Assembly: GCA_034436555.1 (NCBI GenBank)
Contig: DAOTUU010000007.1
Span: 48,650 to 112,649 of the forward strand
From: JAFMJV01 sp034436555
GTDB taxonomy: Bacteria; Chloroflexota; Limnocylindria; Limnocylindrales; CSP1-4
Direction: 5' to 3'
DNA: 64,000 nt
Below the pieces are notes generated by a model that was given only the letters and a program-made list of their open reading frames with translations, made no database searches and was not told where the DNA came from. The position numbers were made by a program, and so were the translations under genes. The first letter of the stretch is position 1. Each line of letters begins with the position of its first letter. Positions 25,852 through 34,186 of the stretch are shown piece after piece.

Positions 25852-26811
25852 TCAGGCGCGGGCGAGCGTGTCCAGGAGCGGCCGGACCTGCGTCGCGAAC
25901 CGGGTCATCGACTCTTCGTCGAAGGGCGCGGGGAATCCCGCGATGAGATGGCGATAGCCGATCGCCACGAAGGGCGCCAGGTGGGCGATCACGTCGTCCA
26001 CCGTGCCGACCGGCTGGTCCTCCCAGGGGCGGGCCCGCCCGTTGTGCCGGAACAGGCCCTGGAACACCCGCTGAGCCTCCGCCCGCGTGTCGCGGATGAC
26101 CACGCTGCCGATGCCGACGGTGCGCTCGATCTCCCTCTCGTCCCGGCCGAGCGCCTCGCAGTGGCGGATGAGCGCCGCATCCGCGTCCCGGACGTCATCG
26201 GGGGAACCGCCCACGTTGGTGGCGTCGGCGTACCGCGCCGTGAGCCGGAGCGTCACCTCGCGTCCAGAGCCTCCGACCAGGATGGGCAGCCGTGCCTGGA
26301 CCGGCGGTGGCTCGTTGCGGGTCGCCACGGCGCGGTATGTCGGCCCCGACGCGCTGGGCCGCGCGCCGTCGAGCATGCCGCGCATGATGGGCAGCGCCTC
26401 GCCCAGCCAGCGGAGGCGCTCCGGGACCCCCGATCCGAAGTCGAGGCCGAACGCCGTGTGCTCCGCCTCGAACCAGGCGCCGCCGATGCCGAGGACGGCG
26501 CGTCCACCCGAGATGTGGTCGATGGTGGTCATCATCTTGGCCACGAGCGCCGGGTTGCGGAAGGTGTTGGCGCCGACCATCAGGCCGATGGTGCCGCGCG
26601 TGGTGGTCGCCGCCAGCGCCGCGATGGACGTGTACGCCTCGAGGATGGGGCCCTCCTGGGAGCCCACGATCGGGAGCAGGTGGTCCCAGGTCCACAGCGA
26701 GTCGTAGCCGAGTATCGACGCGCGCTGCCCGGCGGCCAGCCAGGAGGGCCAGTCGGCGTACTGGTTCCAGCAGATGGCGCCCAGCCGGACGGGCGCGGTC
26801 ATGTCGGGCAT
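25852..26811 (-). CDS. LLM-class F420-dependent oxidoreductase
   Basis: 319 residues with the luciferase-like TIM-barrel pattern: LGAICWNQYADW, LGYDSLWTWDHLLP, TRGTIGLMVGANTFRNPALVAKMMTTIDHISGGRAVLGIGGAWFEAEH, LPILVGGSG. The family uses F420 (sometimes FMN) in hydride transfer to diverse substrates. No partner gene is adjacent and the substrate is unknown. The gene has its own leaderless-type -10. Confidence 0.88.
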   Translation of the reverse strand: MPDMTAPVRLGAICWNQYADWPSWLAAGQRASILGYDSLWTWDHLLPIVGSQEGPILEAYTSIAALAATTTRGTIGLMVGANTFRNPALVAKMMTTIDHISGGRAVLGIGGAWFEAEHTAFGLDFGSGVPERLRWLGEALPIMRGMLDGARPSASGPTYRAVATRNEPPPVQARLPILVGGSGREVTLRLTARYADATNVGGSPDDVRDADAALIRHCEALGRDEREIERTVGIGSVVIRDTRAEAQRVFQGLFRHNGRARPWEDQPVGTVDDVIAHLAPFVAIGYRHLIAGFPAPFDEESMTRFATQVRPLLDTLARA

Positions 26812-26818
26812 GGAGGCG

Positions 26819-26824
26819 ATTCTA
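26819..26824 (-). promoter_or_regulatory. -10 hexamer of the LLM oxidoreductase gene
   Basis: TAGAAT on the minus strand is 7 nt from ATG 26811. The 7-nt gap includes CCTCC rather than GGAGG, so no ribosome binding site exists and a leaderless transcript is implied. Confidence 0.5.
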
Positions 26825-26897
26825 GGTCACCGGAGACGCCGAGACCCCCGGGGACACCGAGGGTCTCGATGGGTGCGCGGGTGTGCCGTCCGGACGG

Positions 26898-27068
26898 TCA
26901 GACGCTCCGTGACGACGGGCGGACCGACTGCCGGAAGATGGTCGGCAGGTGCAGCCGCCGCCGGGGGCGCACGACCAGGGGTCGCTCGTGGTTCCGGCGA
27001 CGGATCTCCGCCTCGTTGAGCTGCTCGTTGATCTGGTCCTGGGCCATCATCGCGTAGAACTGCCACAT
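26898..27068 (-). CDS. Small hypothetical protein (56 aa)
   Basis: ATG 27068 is preceded by CGGAGG at 10 nt, a good ribosome binding site. The 56 residues start MWQFYAMMAQDQINEQLNEAEIRRRN and end in a basic tail (RPRRRLHLPTIFRQSVRP). The first half is an amphipathic helix; there is no membrane segment. It is divergent from the CGNR gene across an unusually AT-rich 140-bp interval. I do not recognise a family. Confidence 0.55.
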   Translation of the reverse strand: MWQFYAMMAQDQINEQLNEAEIRRRNHERPLVVRPRRRLHLPTIFRQSVRPSSRSV

Positions 27069-27128
27069 CGGGCGGGTGCCTCCGGGCGCCACCAGGCCGT
27101 CATCAGGATCGATCCGGACCAGCGCGCT

Positions 27129-27218
27129 GTAACTGGTGTAACTTGCTTCAGGGGTTACTTGTCGAGCGTCATCGTAGCGTCCCGACCCGTAACCTGTCAA
27201 TCGTGCAAGAATGGTTAC
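27129..27218. promoter_or_regulatory. Divergent regulatory region with five GTAAC/GTTAC motifs
   Basis: GTAAC at 27129, 27138 and 27189 and GTTAC at 27154 and 27214 form two inverted pairs (GTAAC-N11-GTTAC and GTAAC-N20-GTTAC) between the divergent small gene and the CGNR gene. The density of one pentamer in 90 bp of otherwise GC-rich sequence suggests an operator array, perhaps bound by the CGNR protein itself. Confidence 0.4.
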
Positions 27219-27936
27219 CCATATGGGACGCGTGGCAGACATCCGCACCTGGGACCCGGACCTGGACGAGCCGGTGGTGGAGGGCCCGCACGGCCACCAG
27301 GCGTCGCTGTCCGATGGGCTGGCGTTCGTGAACACGCTGGAGATCGACCGAGGTCGGAGCGTGGACCACCTGCCCACCGTGGAGGTGGCGCTGCGCTGGT
27401 TCCGGCGCCGTCGCCTGATGCACCAGGATGCGATGGAGCAGGGGATCGCGTCCTTCCGGGCGGACCCCGAGGCGGCCGAGCGGGCGATCGCCCGGATCCG
27501 GCGCGTGCGCGCGGCGATGCGCGAGCTTGCGGAGGCGACCGTGGAGCGTCGTCCGCCGGACGCCCGCCAGCTGGACCGCATCAACCGCGCGCTGCGGACG
27601 CCCTACAGCTACGTCCTGGTGCCGTCCGCGGACGGACGGACCTGGGATCATCGGCATGAGGGCGACCCGGTGGAGGGCGCCCTCGGCCGGCTCGTGGAAT
27701 CGATCGCGCGCGAGATCAGCCAGGGGCATCCCGAGCGGATGCGCGTGTGCGCCAACGATGAGTGCCGCTGGGTGTTCCACGACGTCTCCCGCAGCGGTCG
27801 CCGCAAGTGGTGCGACATGGCCACCTGCGGCAACCGCGCGAAGGTCGCCCGTCATCGCGAGAAGTCCCGCCGCGTCGCGGTCGCCGGATCAGATCAGGGT
27901 GACGAACCCGCCGACGAGGTCGCCGCCTCCGCCTGA
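27211..27936 (+). CDS. CGNR zinc-finger transcriptional regulator (ABATE domain)
   Basis: 241 residues from ATG 27211; ATG 27223 is an alternative, and neither has a clear ribosome binding site. The N-terminal ABATE-type region starts with LSDGLAFVNTLEIDRG. The C-terminal CGNR finger (about 183-220) reads CANDECRWVFHDVSRSGRRKWCDMATCGNRAKVARHR, with four Cys ligands. This family are stress- or metabolite-responsive regulators. Its 3' end overlaps the convergent sulP gene by 43 nt. Confidence 0.9.
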   Translation: MVTHMGRVADIRTWDPDLDEPVVEGPHGHQASLSDGLAFVNTLEIDRGRSVDHLPTVEVALRWFRRRRLMHQDAMEQGIASFRADPEAAERAIARIRRVRAAMRELAEATVERRPPDARQLDRINRALRTPYSYVLVPSADGRTWDHRHEGDPVEGALGRLVESIAREISQGHPERMRVCANDECRWVFHDVSRSGRRKWCDMATCGNRAKVARHREKSRRVAVAGSDQGDEPADEVAASA

Positions 27937-29729
27937 CCTCCCGTGCCGGGCATCGAGTGCGGAGATCGTGCCGCATGGACCCGGGCATGCGCGATCGCGG
28001 CATCGAGGTCCTCGAACAGGTGCCGCTCGTGGCGCAGGTGCTCCAGAGCGCCGACCGCGCGGAGGACCCGCAGGTGCTCCGCGCGGGGACCCTTGAGCAG
28101 CACCGTCACATGGCGCGCCTCGAGGTCCTCGATGAGCTCACCGAGGGCCAGCGCGCCCGTCGCATCCAGGACCTGGAGCTGCGGCATCCGCAGGATGACC
28201 ACGCGCACGTCGCTCACCGAGGTGAGCTCCACGAGGAACCGCTGCGCCGCCCCGAAGAACAGCGCGCCGTCCAGCCGGAACGCGAGGATCCGCTGCCGCA
28301 GCAGCCCGGCGCCATCCTCGCCCGCCAGCCGGCGCGCATCCGCGTCCAGCGACGGGTCCGTGCCCGGGATCTCCTCCGCGACGAACTGGGAGGTCCGGGC
28401 CACCGACCTCAGCGCAAGCACCGCCGCGAGGGCGATGCCGATCTCCACCGCGAGCAGCAGGTCGAACAGGATGGTGACCGCGGCCGTGACCACGAGGATG
28501 AGCGCGTCTCCCGGCGTGGCGCGGAGCACCGCGCGCACGTTGCGCGGATCGACCATGCGCCCGGCGGTGACCATGAGCACACCCGCCAGCGCCGCGAGCG
28601 GGATGTGCCCCACCGGCTCCGACAGCGCCAGCACGACGATCAGCAGGCACGCCGCATGGGCCATGGCGGACACGCGCGTGCGCGCCCCCGCCCGGACGTT
28701 CACCGCGGTGCGCGCGATCGCCCCGGTCGCGGGCATGCCACCGAACAGCGACGACGCGACGTTGGCGAGGCCCTGGCCCACCAGCTCCCGGTCCGGATCG
28801 TGGCGCCGCCCGTCCATCATGCCGTCGGCGACCCGGGCCGACAGCAGGCTCTCCAGCGCCGCCAGCAGCGCCACCGCGAGCGCGGGGCCCAGCAGCGCGC
28901 CCAGCTGGTCGAGCGAGACGGCCGGCAGCCGGGGCGTGGGCAGGGATCCGGGCATCGCCCCGATGGTGGTCACCGCGGCGCCCGTCACGGCGACCGCGAG
29001 CGTCGCCGCCGCGACCGCCAGAAGCGATCCCGGGATGCGCCGGTCCAGTCGATGGAGGCCGAGCATGAGCGCCGCCACGAGGATGGTCACGCCGACCGCC
29101 GCCAGCGAGCCCGAGGACGGAAACGACTCCAGCGCCGCGATCGCGTTGCCCAGCGTGTTCTCGCCGCCCGGCGACGGCACGCCCAGTGCCGCCGGGACCT
29201 GCTGCAGGAAGATGATCACCGCGATGCCCACGGTGAAGCCCTCGATGACCGGCCACGGCACGTACGCGAGATAGCGACCCAGGCGGAAGACCGCGGCGAG
29301 CAGCACCATCAGTCCCGCCAGCAGCCCCACGAGCAGCACCGCCTGGGCGCCGTAGCGCGCCACGATCGGCACCAGGACCACGGTCATGGCACCGGTCGGA
29401 CCCGAGACCTGGATGTCCGAGCCGCCGAAGAGCGCGGCGATGAACCCCGCCACGATCGCGGTGATGAGGCCGGCCTCCGCGCCCAGCCCGGCGGTGATGC
29501 CGAACGCGAGGGCCAGCGGCAGCGCCACGACCCCGACGGTCACCCCCGCCACGAGATCGCCGCGCCACGAGCCGCGCAGTCCGCGGTAGTCGGCGCGCGA
29601 CGGGAGGAGCGTCCGCGGGTCGGGCAGCAGGCGGCCCGGCGCGCGCCACCAGACCGACGGCTCGTCCGGGCGGCGTCTCAGGCGGGGCCTCATCCGGGGA
29701 CGCATCCGGGGACGCATCCGGGTCTTCAT
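27894..29729 (-). CDS. SulP-family anion permease with STAS domain
   Basis: 611 residues. The membrane domain (about 55-430) has the SulP signature region (GITAGLGAEAGLITAIVAGFIAALFGGSDIQVSGPTGAM) and GLANVASSLFGGMPATGAIARTAVNVRAGARTRVS. The STAS domain (about 460-580; FFGAAQRFLVELTS, RMPQLQVLDATGALAL) is cytoplasmic. Substrates of the family are sulfate, bicarbonate or dicarboxylates. The start overlaps the arsR stop (ATGA), so the permease should be repressed by the ArsR protein. The N-terminus holds three short MRPR repeats from a tandem duplication. Confidence 0.92.
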   Translation of the reverse strand: MKTRMRPRMRPRMRPRLRRRPDEPSVWWRAPGRLLPDPRTLLPSRADYRGLRGSWRGDLVAGVTVGVVALPLALAFGITAGLGAEAGLITAIVAGFIAALFGGSDIQVSGPTGAMTVVLVPIVARYGAQAVLLVGLLAGLMVLLAAVFRLGRYLAYVPWPVIEGFTVGIAVIIFLQQVPAALGVPSPGGENTLGNAIAALESFPSSGSLAAVGVTILVAALMLGLHRLDRRIPGSLLAVAAATLAVAVTGAAVTTIGAMPGSLPTPRLPAVSLDQLGALLGPALAVALLAALESLLSARVADGMMDGRRHDPDRELVGQGLANVASSLFGGMPATGAIARTAVNVRAGARTRVSAMAHAACLLIVVLALSEPVGHIPLAALAGVLMVTAGRMVDPRNVRAVLRATPGDALILVVTAAVTILFDLLLAVEIGIALAAVLALRSVARTSQFVAEEIPGTDPSLDADARRLAGEDGAGLLRQRILAFRLDGALFFGAAQRFLVELTSVSDVRVVILRMPQLQVLDATGALALGELIEDLEARHVTVLLKGPRAEHLRVLRAVGALEHLRHERHLFEDLDAAIAHARVHAARSPHSMPGTGGQAEAATSSAGSSP

Positions 29730-30070
29730 TCGCCTACCAGCTCCGTGAGCAGCTCCTGGCTCTCCGAGAGCGCCGTGACGAGCAGCCGTCGAGCCGCGGC
29801 GAGCAGATCCTCCACGGCCGGGTCCCGCAGCCGGTACACGACCGATGACCCCTCCTTGCGGGCGACGACCACTCCGGCGCGCCGGAGCACCCCCAGCTGC
29901 TGCGACAGGTGCGACGACTCCAGGCCCACATCCGGCTGGAGCTCCGACACGCTGCGCTCGCCCTCGGCAAGCACCTCCAGGATGCGGATGCGGCCGGGAT
30001 GCGCCAGGGCCCGGAACAGCTCCGCCTTGACCTCCGCCAGCGGCCTCCCGCCGACCATCGGGGTGGTCAT
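29726..30070 (-). CDS. ArsR-family transcriptional repressor
   Basis: 114 residues with a winged helix: FRALAHPGRIRILEVLAEGERSVSELQ, SSHLSQQLGVLRRAGVVVARKEGSSVVYRL. There is no ELCVCDL metal site, and no cysteine at all, so it is not a classical arsenite sensor; redox, pH or another ligand is more likely. It forms an operon with sulP, and a 28-bp palindrome overlaps its promoter, indicating autoregulation. GAGGTG before ATG 30070 is the ribosome binding site. Confidence 0.93.
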   Translation of the reverse strand: MTTPMVGGRPLAEVKAELFRALAHPGRIRILEVLAEGERSVSELQPDVGLESSHLSQQLGVLRRAGVVVARKEGSSVVYRLRDPAVEDLLAAARRLLVTALSESQELLTELVGE

Positions 30071-30077
30071 GTCACCT

Positions 30078-30108
30078 CATCATCTGATCAATCTGTCAGA
30101 TGATGATA
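30078..30108 (-). promoter_or_regulatory. Palindromic operator and -10 of arsR-sulP
   Basis: CATCATCTGA (30078-30087) and TCAGATGATG (30096-30105) form a perfect inverted repeat with an 8-nt spacer. On the minus strand TATCAT (30103-30108) is a likely -10 and overlaps the distal arm, so a bound ArsR dimer would block polymerase. Confidence 0.75.
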
Positions 30109-30342
30109 TCTGACCTGACGCTCATGGGCACGGTGATGGCGGTCGTTCTGAATCGGACGTGCGCCATGGGCGGGACCGCTGACGGTCTCCAGGCGCCCCA
30201 CGACCGACCGCGGTGGCCCCCCACCGACGGCCCGGTGACGGTCTGTCGCGTGCGGTCCACCAGGCGCACAGCTGGTCGGGTCCGCCGCCGGGAGAGCCCC
30301 CAGGCGTCCCCGTCGACCCGGCGACCCCGATGACCCAGGCGC

Positions 30343-32907
30343 CTATCGGACGACGATGTTGACCAGCTTGCCGCCCACGTGGATGACCTTGACGACCTGC
30401 CTGCCGTCCAGGTTCGCCTGGACCTTGGGCTGGGCCAGCACGATGGCCTCGATCTCCGCCTGCGGCAGCCCGGGGGCCATCCGCACCAGGTCGCGCAGCT
30501 TGCCGTTCACCTGGACCGGCAGCTCGATCTCGTCGGCGACCAGCTGGCTCGCGTCCACCGCGGGCCACCGCTCCGTGTGGATGGAGCGCGGCGCCTCCCC
30601 GGCGGCCGCCAGGCGGCGCGACCACAGCTCGTCGGCGATGTGCGGCGCGACCGGGGCCAGCATCAGCAGCAGCAGCCGGGACGCCTCGTCCCAGCCGGCC
30701 GTGCCCGCCGCGGGTGTGCCGCGGTAGCGCATCAGCGTGTTGGTCAGCTCCATCAGCTTGGCCACGATGGTGTTCCAGCGGAACCCCTCGTGGTCCTCGG
30801 TGACGCCGTCCAGCGTGCGGTGGCCCGCCTGGCGCAGGGCCTTCTCGGCCGCGGGCAGGTCCTGGCCGTCGGGCAATCGACCGGCGTTCGCGTCGCCCGG
30901 CTCGGATCCCGTGGGATCAAGCGACACGGTCCAGACGCGCCGCAGGAAGCGGTGCACGCCCTCGATGCCCTGGGGGTTCCAGGGACCGCCCTGGTCCCAG
31001 GGGCCCATGAACATCAGGAACAGGCGCACCGCGTCCGCGCCGTAGCGCCCCACCAGCTCGTCGGGATCCTGGACGTTGCCCCGGCTCTTGCTCATCCGCT
31101 CGCCGTCGGCGCCCAGGATCTGGCCCTGGTTGAACAGGCGCCGGAACGGCTCGCGCTCCTTGACCACGCCCAGGTCCGCCAGCGCCTTGCAGAAGAAGCG
31201 GCTGTACAGCAGGTGCATCACCGCGTGCTCCGCGCCACCGGTGTACTGGTCCACGGGCGCCCAGCGGGACTCCAGGGCCGTGTCGATGGGGCCGTCCTGC
31301 TTGTGCGGCGTCAGGTAGCGCCACCAGTACCACGACGAGTCCACGAACGTGTCCATCGTGTCGGTCTCGCGCCGGCCCGGGCCGCCGCACGACGGGCACG
31401 TGGTGCGCAGGAATGATTCGGTGGTCTCCAGCGGGTTGCCACCCTCCGCGCGGTACCGGAAGTCCTCCGGCAGCAGCACCGGCAGCTGGTCCTCCGACAC
31501 CGGCACGATGCCGCACGAGGGCGCGGCCTCGCAGTACACGACCGGGATGGGCGTGCCCCAGGCGCGCTGGCGCGACACCAGCCAGTCGCGGATGCGGTAC
31601 GTGACCGACCCCTGACCCTCGCCGCGGGCCGCGAGATCCGCCACGATGCGCGCGAACCCCTCCGGCTGCGGCAGGCTGCTGTACGGACCGCTCGCCACCA
31701 GCCGGTCCGTCGACGCCTTGGAGACGTACGCCTCCGGCAGGGGGGCGTCATCGGGCGTGTCCGCGCCCGCGATGACGCGCACGATGGGCAGCCCGAAGCG
31801 CTCCGCGAACGCGAAGTCGCGCTCGTCGTGGCCAGGCACCGCCATGATCGCCCCGGTGCCGTAGCCTGCCAGCACGTAATCCGCGATCCAGATGGGGATG
31901 CGCTCGCCGTTCACGGGGTTGATGGCGTCCGCGCCGATGGGCACGCCCGTCTTCTCCCGGTCGGTGGACAGCCGCTCGATCTCCGAGCGGCGCCGGGTGG
32001 CCGCGATGTACGCCTCCACGTCCGCCCGGCGCTCCGGTGCGGTCAGCGCGTCGACCAGCGGGTGCTCCGGTGCCAGGACCATGAACGTGGCACCGAACAG
32101 CGTGTCCGGCCGCGTCGTGAACACCCGCAGCTCCTCGCCGCCCGCGTGGTGCCCGGCCGGCGCGGTCCGGAAGACGACATCGGCGCCCTCCGAGCGGCCG
32201 ATCCAGTTCGTCTGCATCAGGCGGATGGGCTCGGGCCAGTCGATGCCCGTGAAATCCAGCAGCTCGTCGGCGTAGCGGGTGATCTTGAAGAACCACTGCT
32301 CCAGGTCGCGCTTGATGACGGGCGTGCCGCACCGCCAGCAGACGCGATCGACCCCCTCGACCTGCTCGCGGGCCAGCACGACCTGGTCCTTGGGGCACCA
32401 GTCGACCGCGGCCAGCTTCCGATACGCCAGCCCGGCCTTCATGAAGGCCAGGAAGATCCACTGGTTCCAGCGGTAGTACTCGGGCGTGCAGGTCACGACC
32501 TCGCTGTCCCAGTCGAACGTGGCGCCCATGCTGCGCAGCTGGCGGCGCATGTTGGCGATGTTCTTCATGGTCCACTGGGCCGGATGGATGCCCTGCTTGA
32601 TCGCGGCGTTCTCCGCGGGCAGCCCGAACGCGTCGAAGCCGATGGGGAAGAACACGTTGTGCCCGTTCATGCGCAGGAACCGGGCGCGCGCGTCGGTGGG
32701 CGTCTTGATGTACCAGTGGCCGATGTGCAGGTCCCCGGACGGATAGGGGTACATCGTCAGCAGGTAGTAGGTGGGCCGCGACGTGTCGGACAGGTCCGTG
32801 CGGTGCAGACCCGCCTCCGCCCAGCGCGTCTGCCAGGCGGGCTCGATGGCGGTGGGCTCGTAGCGCTCGATGCGCTCGCGGTCAGCGGGGGAGGTGGGCG
32901 CAGTCAC
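30343..32907 (-). CDS. leuS: Leucyl-tRNA synthetase
   Basis: 854 residues from GTG 32907, chosen because the conserved N-terminus (IERYEPTAIEPAWQTRW) begins about 11 residues later; an AGGAG lies about 12 nt upstream. HIGH motif in YPSGDLHIGHWY; a zinc-like knuckle CWRCGTP; CP1 editing domain with the threonine-rich TTRPDTLFGATFMVLAPEHP; KMSKS motif in DGERMSKSRGNVQDPD; C-terminal domain ends KVIHVGGKLVNIVVR. All elements are intact. Upstream are a possible leader peptide and tRNA-Ala on the same strand. Confidence 0.97.
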   Translation of the reverse strand: MTAPTSPADRERIERYEPTAIEPAWQTRWAEAGLHRTDLSDTSRPTYYLLTMYPYPSGDLHIGHWYIKTPTDARARFLRMNGHNVFFPIGFDAFGLPAENAAIKQGIHPAQWTMKNIANMRRQLRSMGATFDWDSEVVTCTPEYYRWNQWIFLAFMKAGLAYRKLAAVDWCPKDQVVLAREQVEGVDRVCWRCGTPVIKRDLEQWFFKITRYADELLDFTGIDWPEPIRLMQTNWIGRSEGADVVFRTAPAGHHAGGEELRVFTTRPDTLFGATFMVLAPEHPLVDALTAPERRADVEAYIAATRRRSEIERLSTDREKTGVPIGADAINPVNGERIPIWIADYVLAGYGTGAIMAVPGHDERDFAFAERFGLPIVRVIAGADTPDDAPLPEAYVSKASTDRLVASGPYSSLPQPEGFARIVADLAARGEGQGSVTYRIRDWLVSRQRAWGTPIPVVYCEAAPSCGIVPVSEDQLPVLLPEDFRYRAEGGNPLETTESFLRTTCPSCGGPGRRETDTMDTFVDSSWYWWRYLTPHKQDGPIDTALESRWAPVDQYTGGAEHAVMHLLYSRFFCKALADLGVVKEREPFRRLFNQGQILGADGERMSKSRGNVQDPDELVGRYGADAVRLFLMFMGPWDQGGPWNPQGIEGVHRFLRRVWTVSLDPTGSEPGDANAGRLPDGQDLPAAEKALRQAGHRTLDGVTEDHEGFRWNTIVAKLMELTNTLMRYRGTPAAGTAGWDEASRLLLLMLAPVAPHIADELWSRRLAAAGEAPRSIHTERWPAVDASQLVADEIELPVQVNGKLRDLVRMAPGLPQAEIEAIVLAQPKVQANLDGRQVVKVIHVGGKLVNIVVR

Positions 32908-32993
32908 GGAAGGAGGCTCCTGTGGCGTCGGCGTAGGCGTCGGCGTCCGAGGGCGGACGGGTGAGGGTCGCGTGGATCGGGGTCGCGCAGCGC

Positions 32994-33065
32994 TCAGGCG
33001 CCGGCGACCCCCCGAAGCGCGAGGGGCCCGGGGACGAGGATCGTGAGGTCCGCGTGACGTGCCAT
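32994..33065 (-). CDS. Possible 23-residue leader peptide upstream of leuS
   Basis: ATG 33065 lies 10 nt downstream of a TACAAT -10. The frame MARHADLTILVPGPLALRGV.. contains four Leu codons (CTC, CTC, CTC, CTT) and stops 86 nt before leuS. A leader peptide sensing leucyl-tRNA is possible, but no clear attenuator pair was found. No T-box consensus is present. Confidence 0.25.
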   Translation of the reverse strand: MARHADLTILVPGPLALRGVAGA

Positions 33066-33075
33066 CAGGCAGCCG

Positions 33076-33081
33076 ATTGTA
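33076..33081 (-). promoter_or_regulatory. -10 element upstream of leuS
   Basis: TACAAT on the minus strand, preceded by TGGG. The predicted leuS leader is about 160 nt. It lies between the tRNA-Ala gene and leuS, so the two need not be co-transcribed. Confidence 0.5.
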
Positions 33082-33137
33082 CCCAACCGCGCAGAGCAGG
33101 GCACGCCGCGACGCGGACCGATGGACCAGGGGAGGGA

Positions 33138-33213
33138 TGGTGGAGCGACGGGGGCTCGAACCCCGGACCTTCTGCATGCCATGCAGATGCTCTCCCAGCT
33201 GAGCTATCGCCCC
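33138..33213 (-). tRNA. tRNA-Ala (anticodon GGC), CCA encoded
   Basis: A 76-nt cloverleaf on the minus strand. Acceptor GGGGCGA pairs with TCGCTCC and includes G3-U70, the alanine identity pair; discriminator A; genome-encoded CCA. The anticodon loop ATGGCAT gives GGC, reading GCC and GCU codons. T-arm GGTTCGAGCC-like sequence and D-arm GCTCAGCTGGGAGAGC are intact. Confidence 0.97.
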
Positions 33214-33225
33214 TCCGGACGACGC

Positions 33226-33231
33226 AGTGTA
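33226..33231 (-). promoter_or_regulatory. -10 element of tRNA-Ala(GGC)
   Basis: TACACT on the minus strand, 12 nt before the tRNA 5' end. Confidence 0.5.
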
Positions 33232-33333
33232 GCGCGATCGTCGCGCGCCGGTCGGCGGGGTGGCATGCCGTCGCGCGACACCTGTCCCGTGTCCAGGGGC
33301 CGTGCGACCCGATGCCCTCCCGCGCGGTCGCCG

Positions 33334-33339
33334 TAGCAT
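33334..33339 (+). promoter_or_regulatory. -10 hexamer of pxpA (leaderless type)
   Basis: TAGCAT ends 7 nt before ATG 33347; the gap TGGCGCC has no ribosome binding site. Confidence 0.5.
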
Positions 33340-33346
33340 TGGCGCC

Positions 33347-34186
33347 ATGCCGCTCACGCGCCGCCCCCGGGCATCGAACTCCGCCGCCCCCTCCGCACCC
33401 TCCGCCCCGGAGGGCCGGAGCATCGACCTCAACGCCGACGTGGGCGAGAGCTACGGCGTCTGGACGATGGGCGACGACGCGGCGCTCCTGCCCCTGGTGA
33501 CCTCGGCGAACGTCGCCTGCGGCGCGCACGCCGGCGACCCGCTCGTCATGGCCCGGACCGTGGCCCTGGCACGCCGCCTGGACGTGGCCGTGGGCGCCCA
33601 CCCGGGCTATCCCGACCGCGACGGTTTCGGGCGGCGGGACCTGCCGATGACCGCGGAGGAGCTCCGGGCGTCCATCCTCGCGCAGCTGGGGGCCCTGGGC
33701 GCGATCGCGGCCGCGTCCGGGGCCACGCTGCATCACGTCAAGCCGCACGGTGCGCTGTACAACCGCGCGGCCCGGGACCCGGAGCTGGCGGACGTCGTCG
33801 CCTCCGCGGTCCGATCCGTGTCGCCCCGTCTCGTGCTCGTGGGGCTGGCTGGCTCGGCGCTGCTCGCGGCGGGCATCGCGGAGGGCCTGCCGGTCGCCGC
33901 CGAGGCGTTCGCGGACCGGGTGTATGAGGCGGATGGCACGCTGCGTCCGCGCCGCCACCCCGACTCCGTCCATCACGATCCCTCGGCGGCCGCCGACCAG
34001 GCCCGCTCGATCGTGCTCGATGGCCGGGTGCGCGCGCATGACGGCAGCTGGGTGGCGGTGCACGCGGACACGCTGTGCGTCCACGGCGACTCGCCCGGGG
34101 CGCCCGCCATCGCCGCGGCCGTGCGCGCGACGCTCGAGGAGGCGGGCGTGCGGATCGCCGTGCCCGGTGTCCGGGATGGCGGCTGA
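33347..34186 (+). CDS. pxpA: 5-oxoprolinase subunit A
   Basis: 279 residues, LamB/YcsF family. SIDLNADVGESYGVWTMGDDAALLPLVTSANVACGAHAGDP (about 25-65), VGAHPGYPDRDGFGRR, HHVKPHGALYN and VAVHADTLCVHGDSPGA are diagnostic. With PxpB and PxpC it hydrolyses 5-oxoproline (pyroglutamate, a damage product of glutamine and glutamate) to glutamate with ATP. The first 22 residues are a variable Pro/Ser/Ala extension. pxpB overlaps its 3' end by 11 nt. Confidence 0.95.
   Translation: MPLTRRPRASNSAAPSAPSAPEGRSIDLNADVGESYGVWTMGDDAALLPLVTSANVACGAHAGDPLVMARTVALARRLDVAVGAHPGYPDRDGFGRRDLPMTAEELRASILAQLGALGAIAAASGATLHHVKPHGALYNRAARDPELADVVASAVRSVSPRLVLVGLAGSALLAAGIAEGLPVAAEAFADRVYEADGTLRPRRHPDSVHHDPSAAADQARSIVLDGRVRAHDGSWVAVHADTLCVHGDSPGAPAIAAAVRATLEEAGVRIAVPGVRDGG

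Noticed and set aside
32908..33075. Possible T-box riboswitch upstream of leuS.
   Set aside because: No T-box sequence (TGGNACCGCG) or antiterminator is present in the minus-strand leader.
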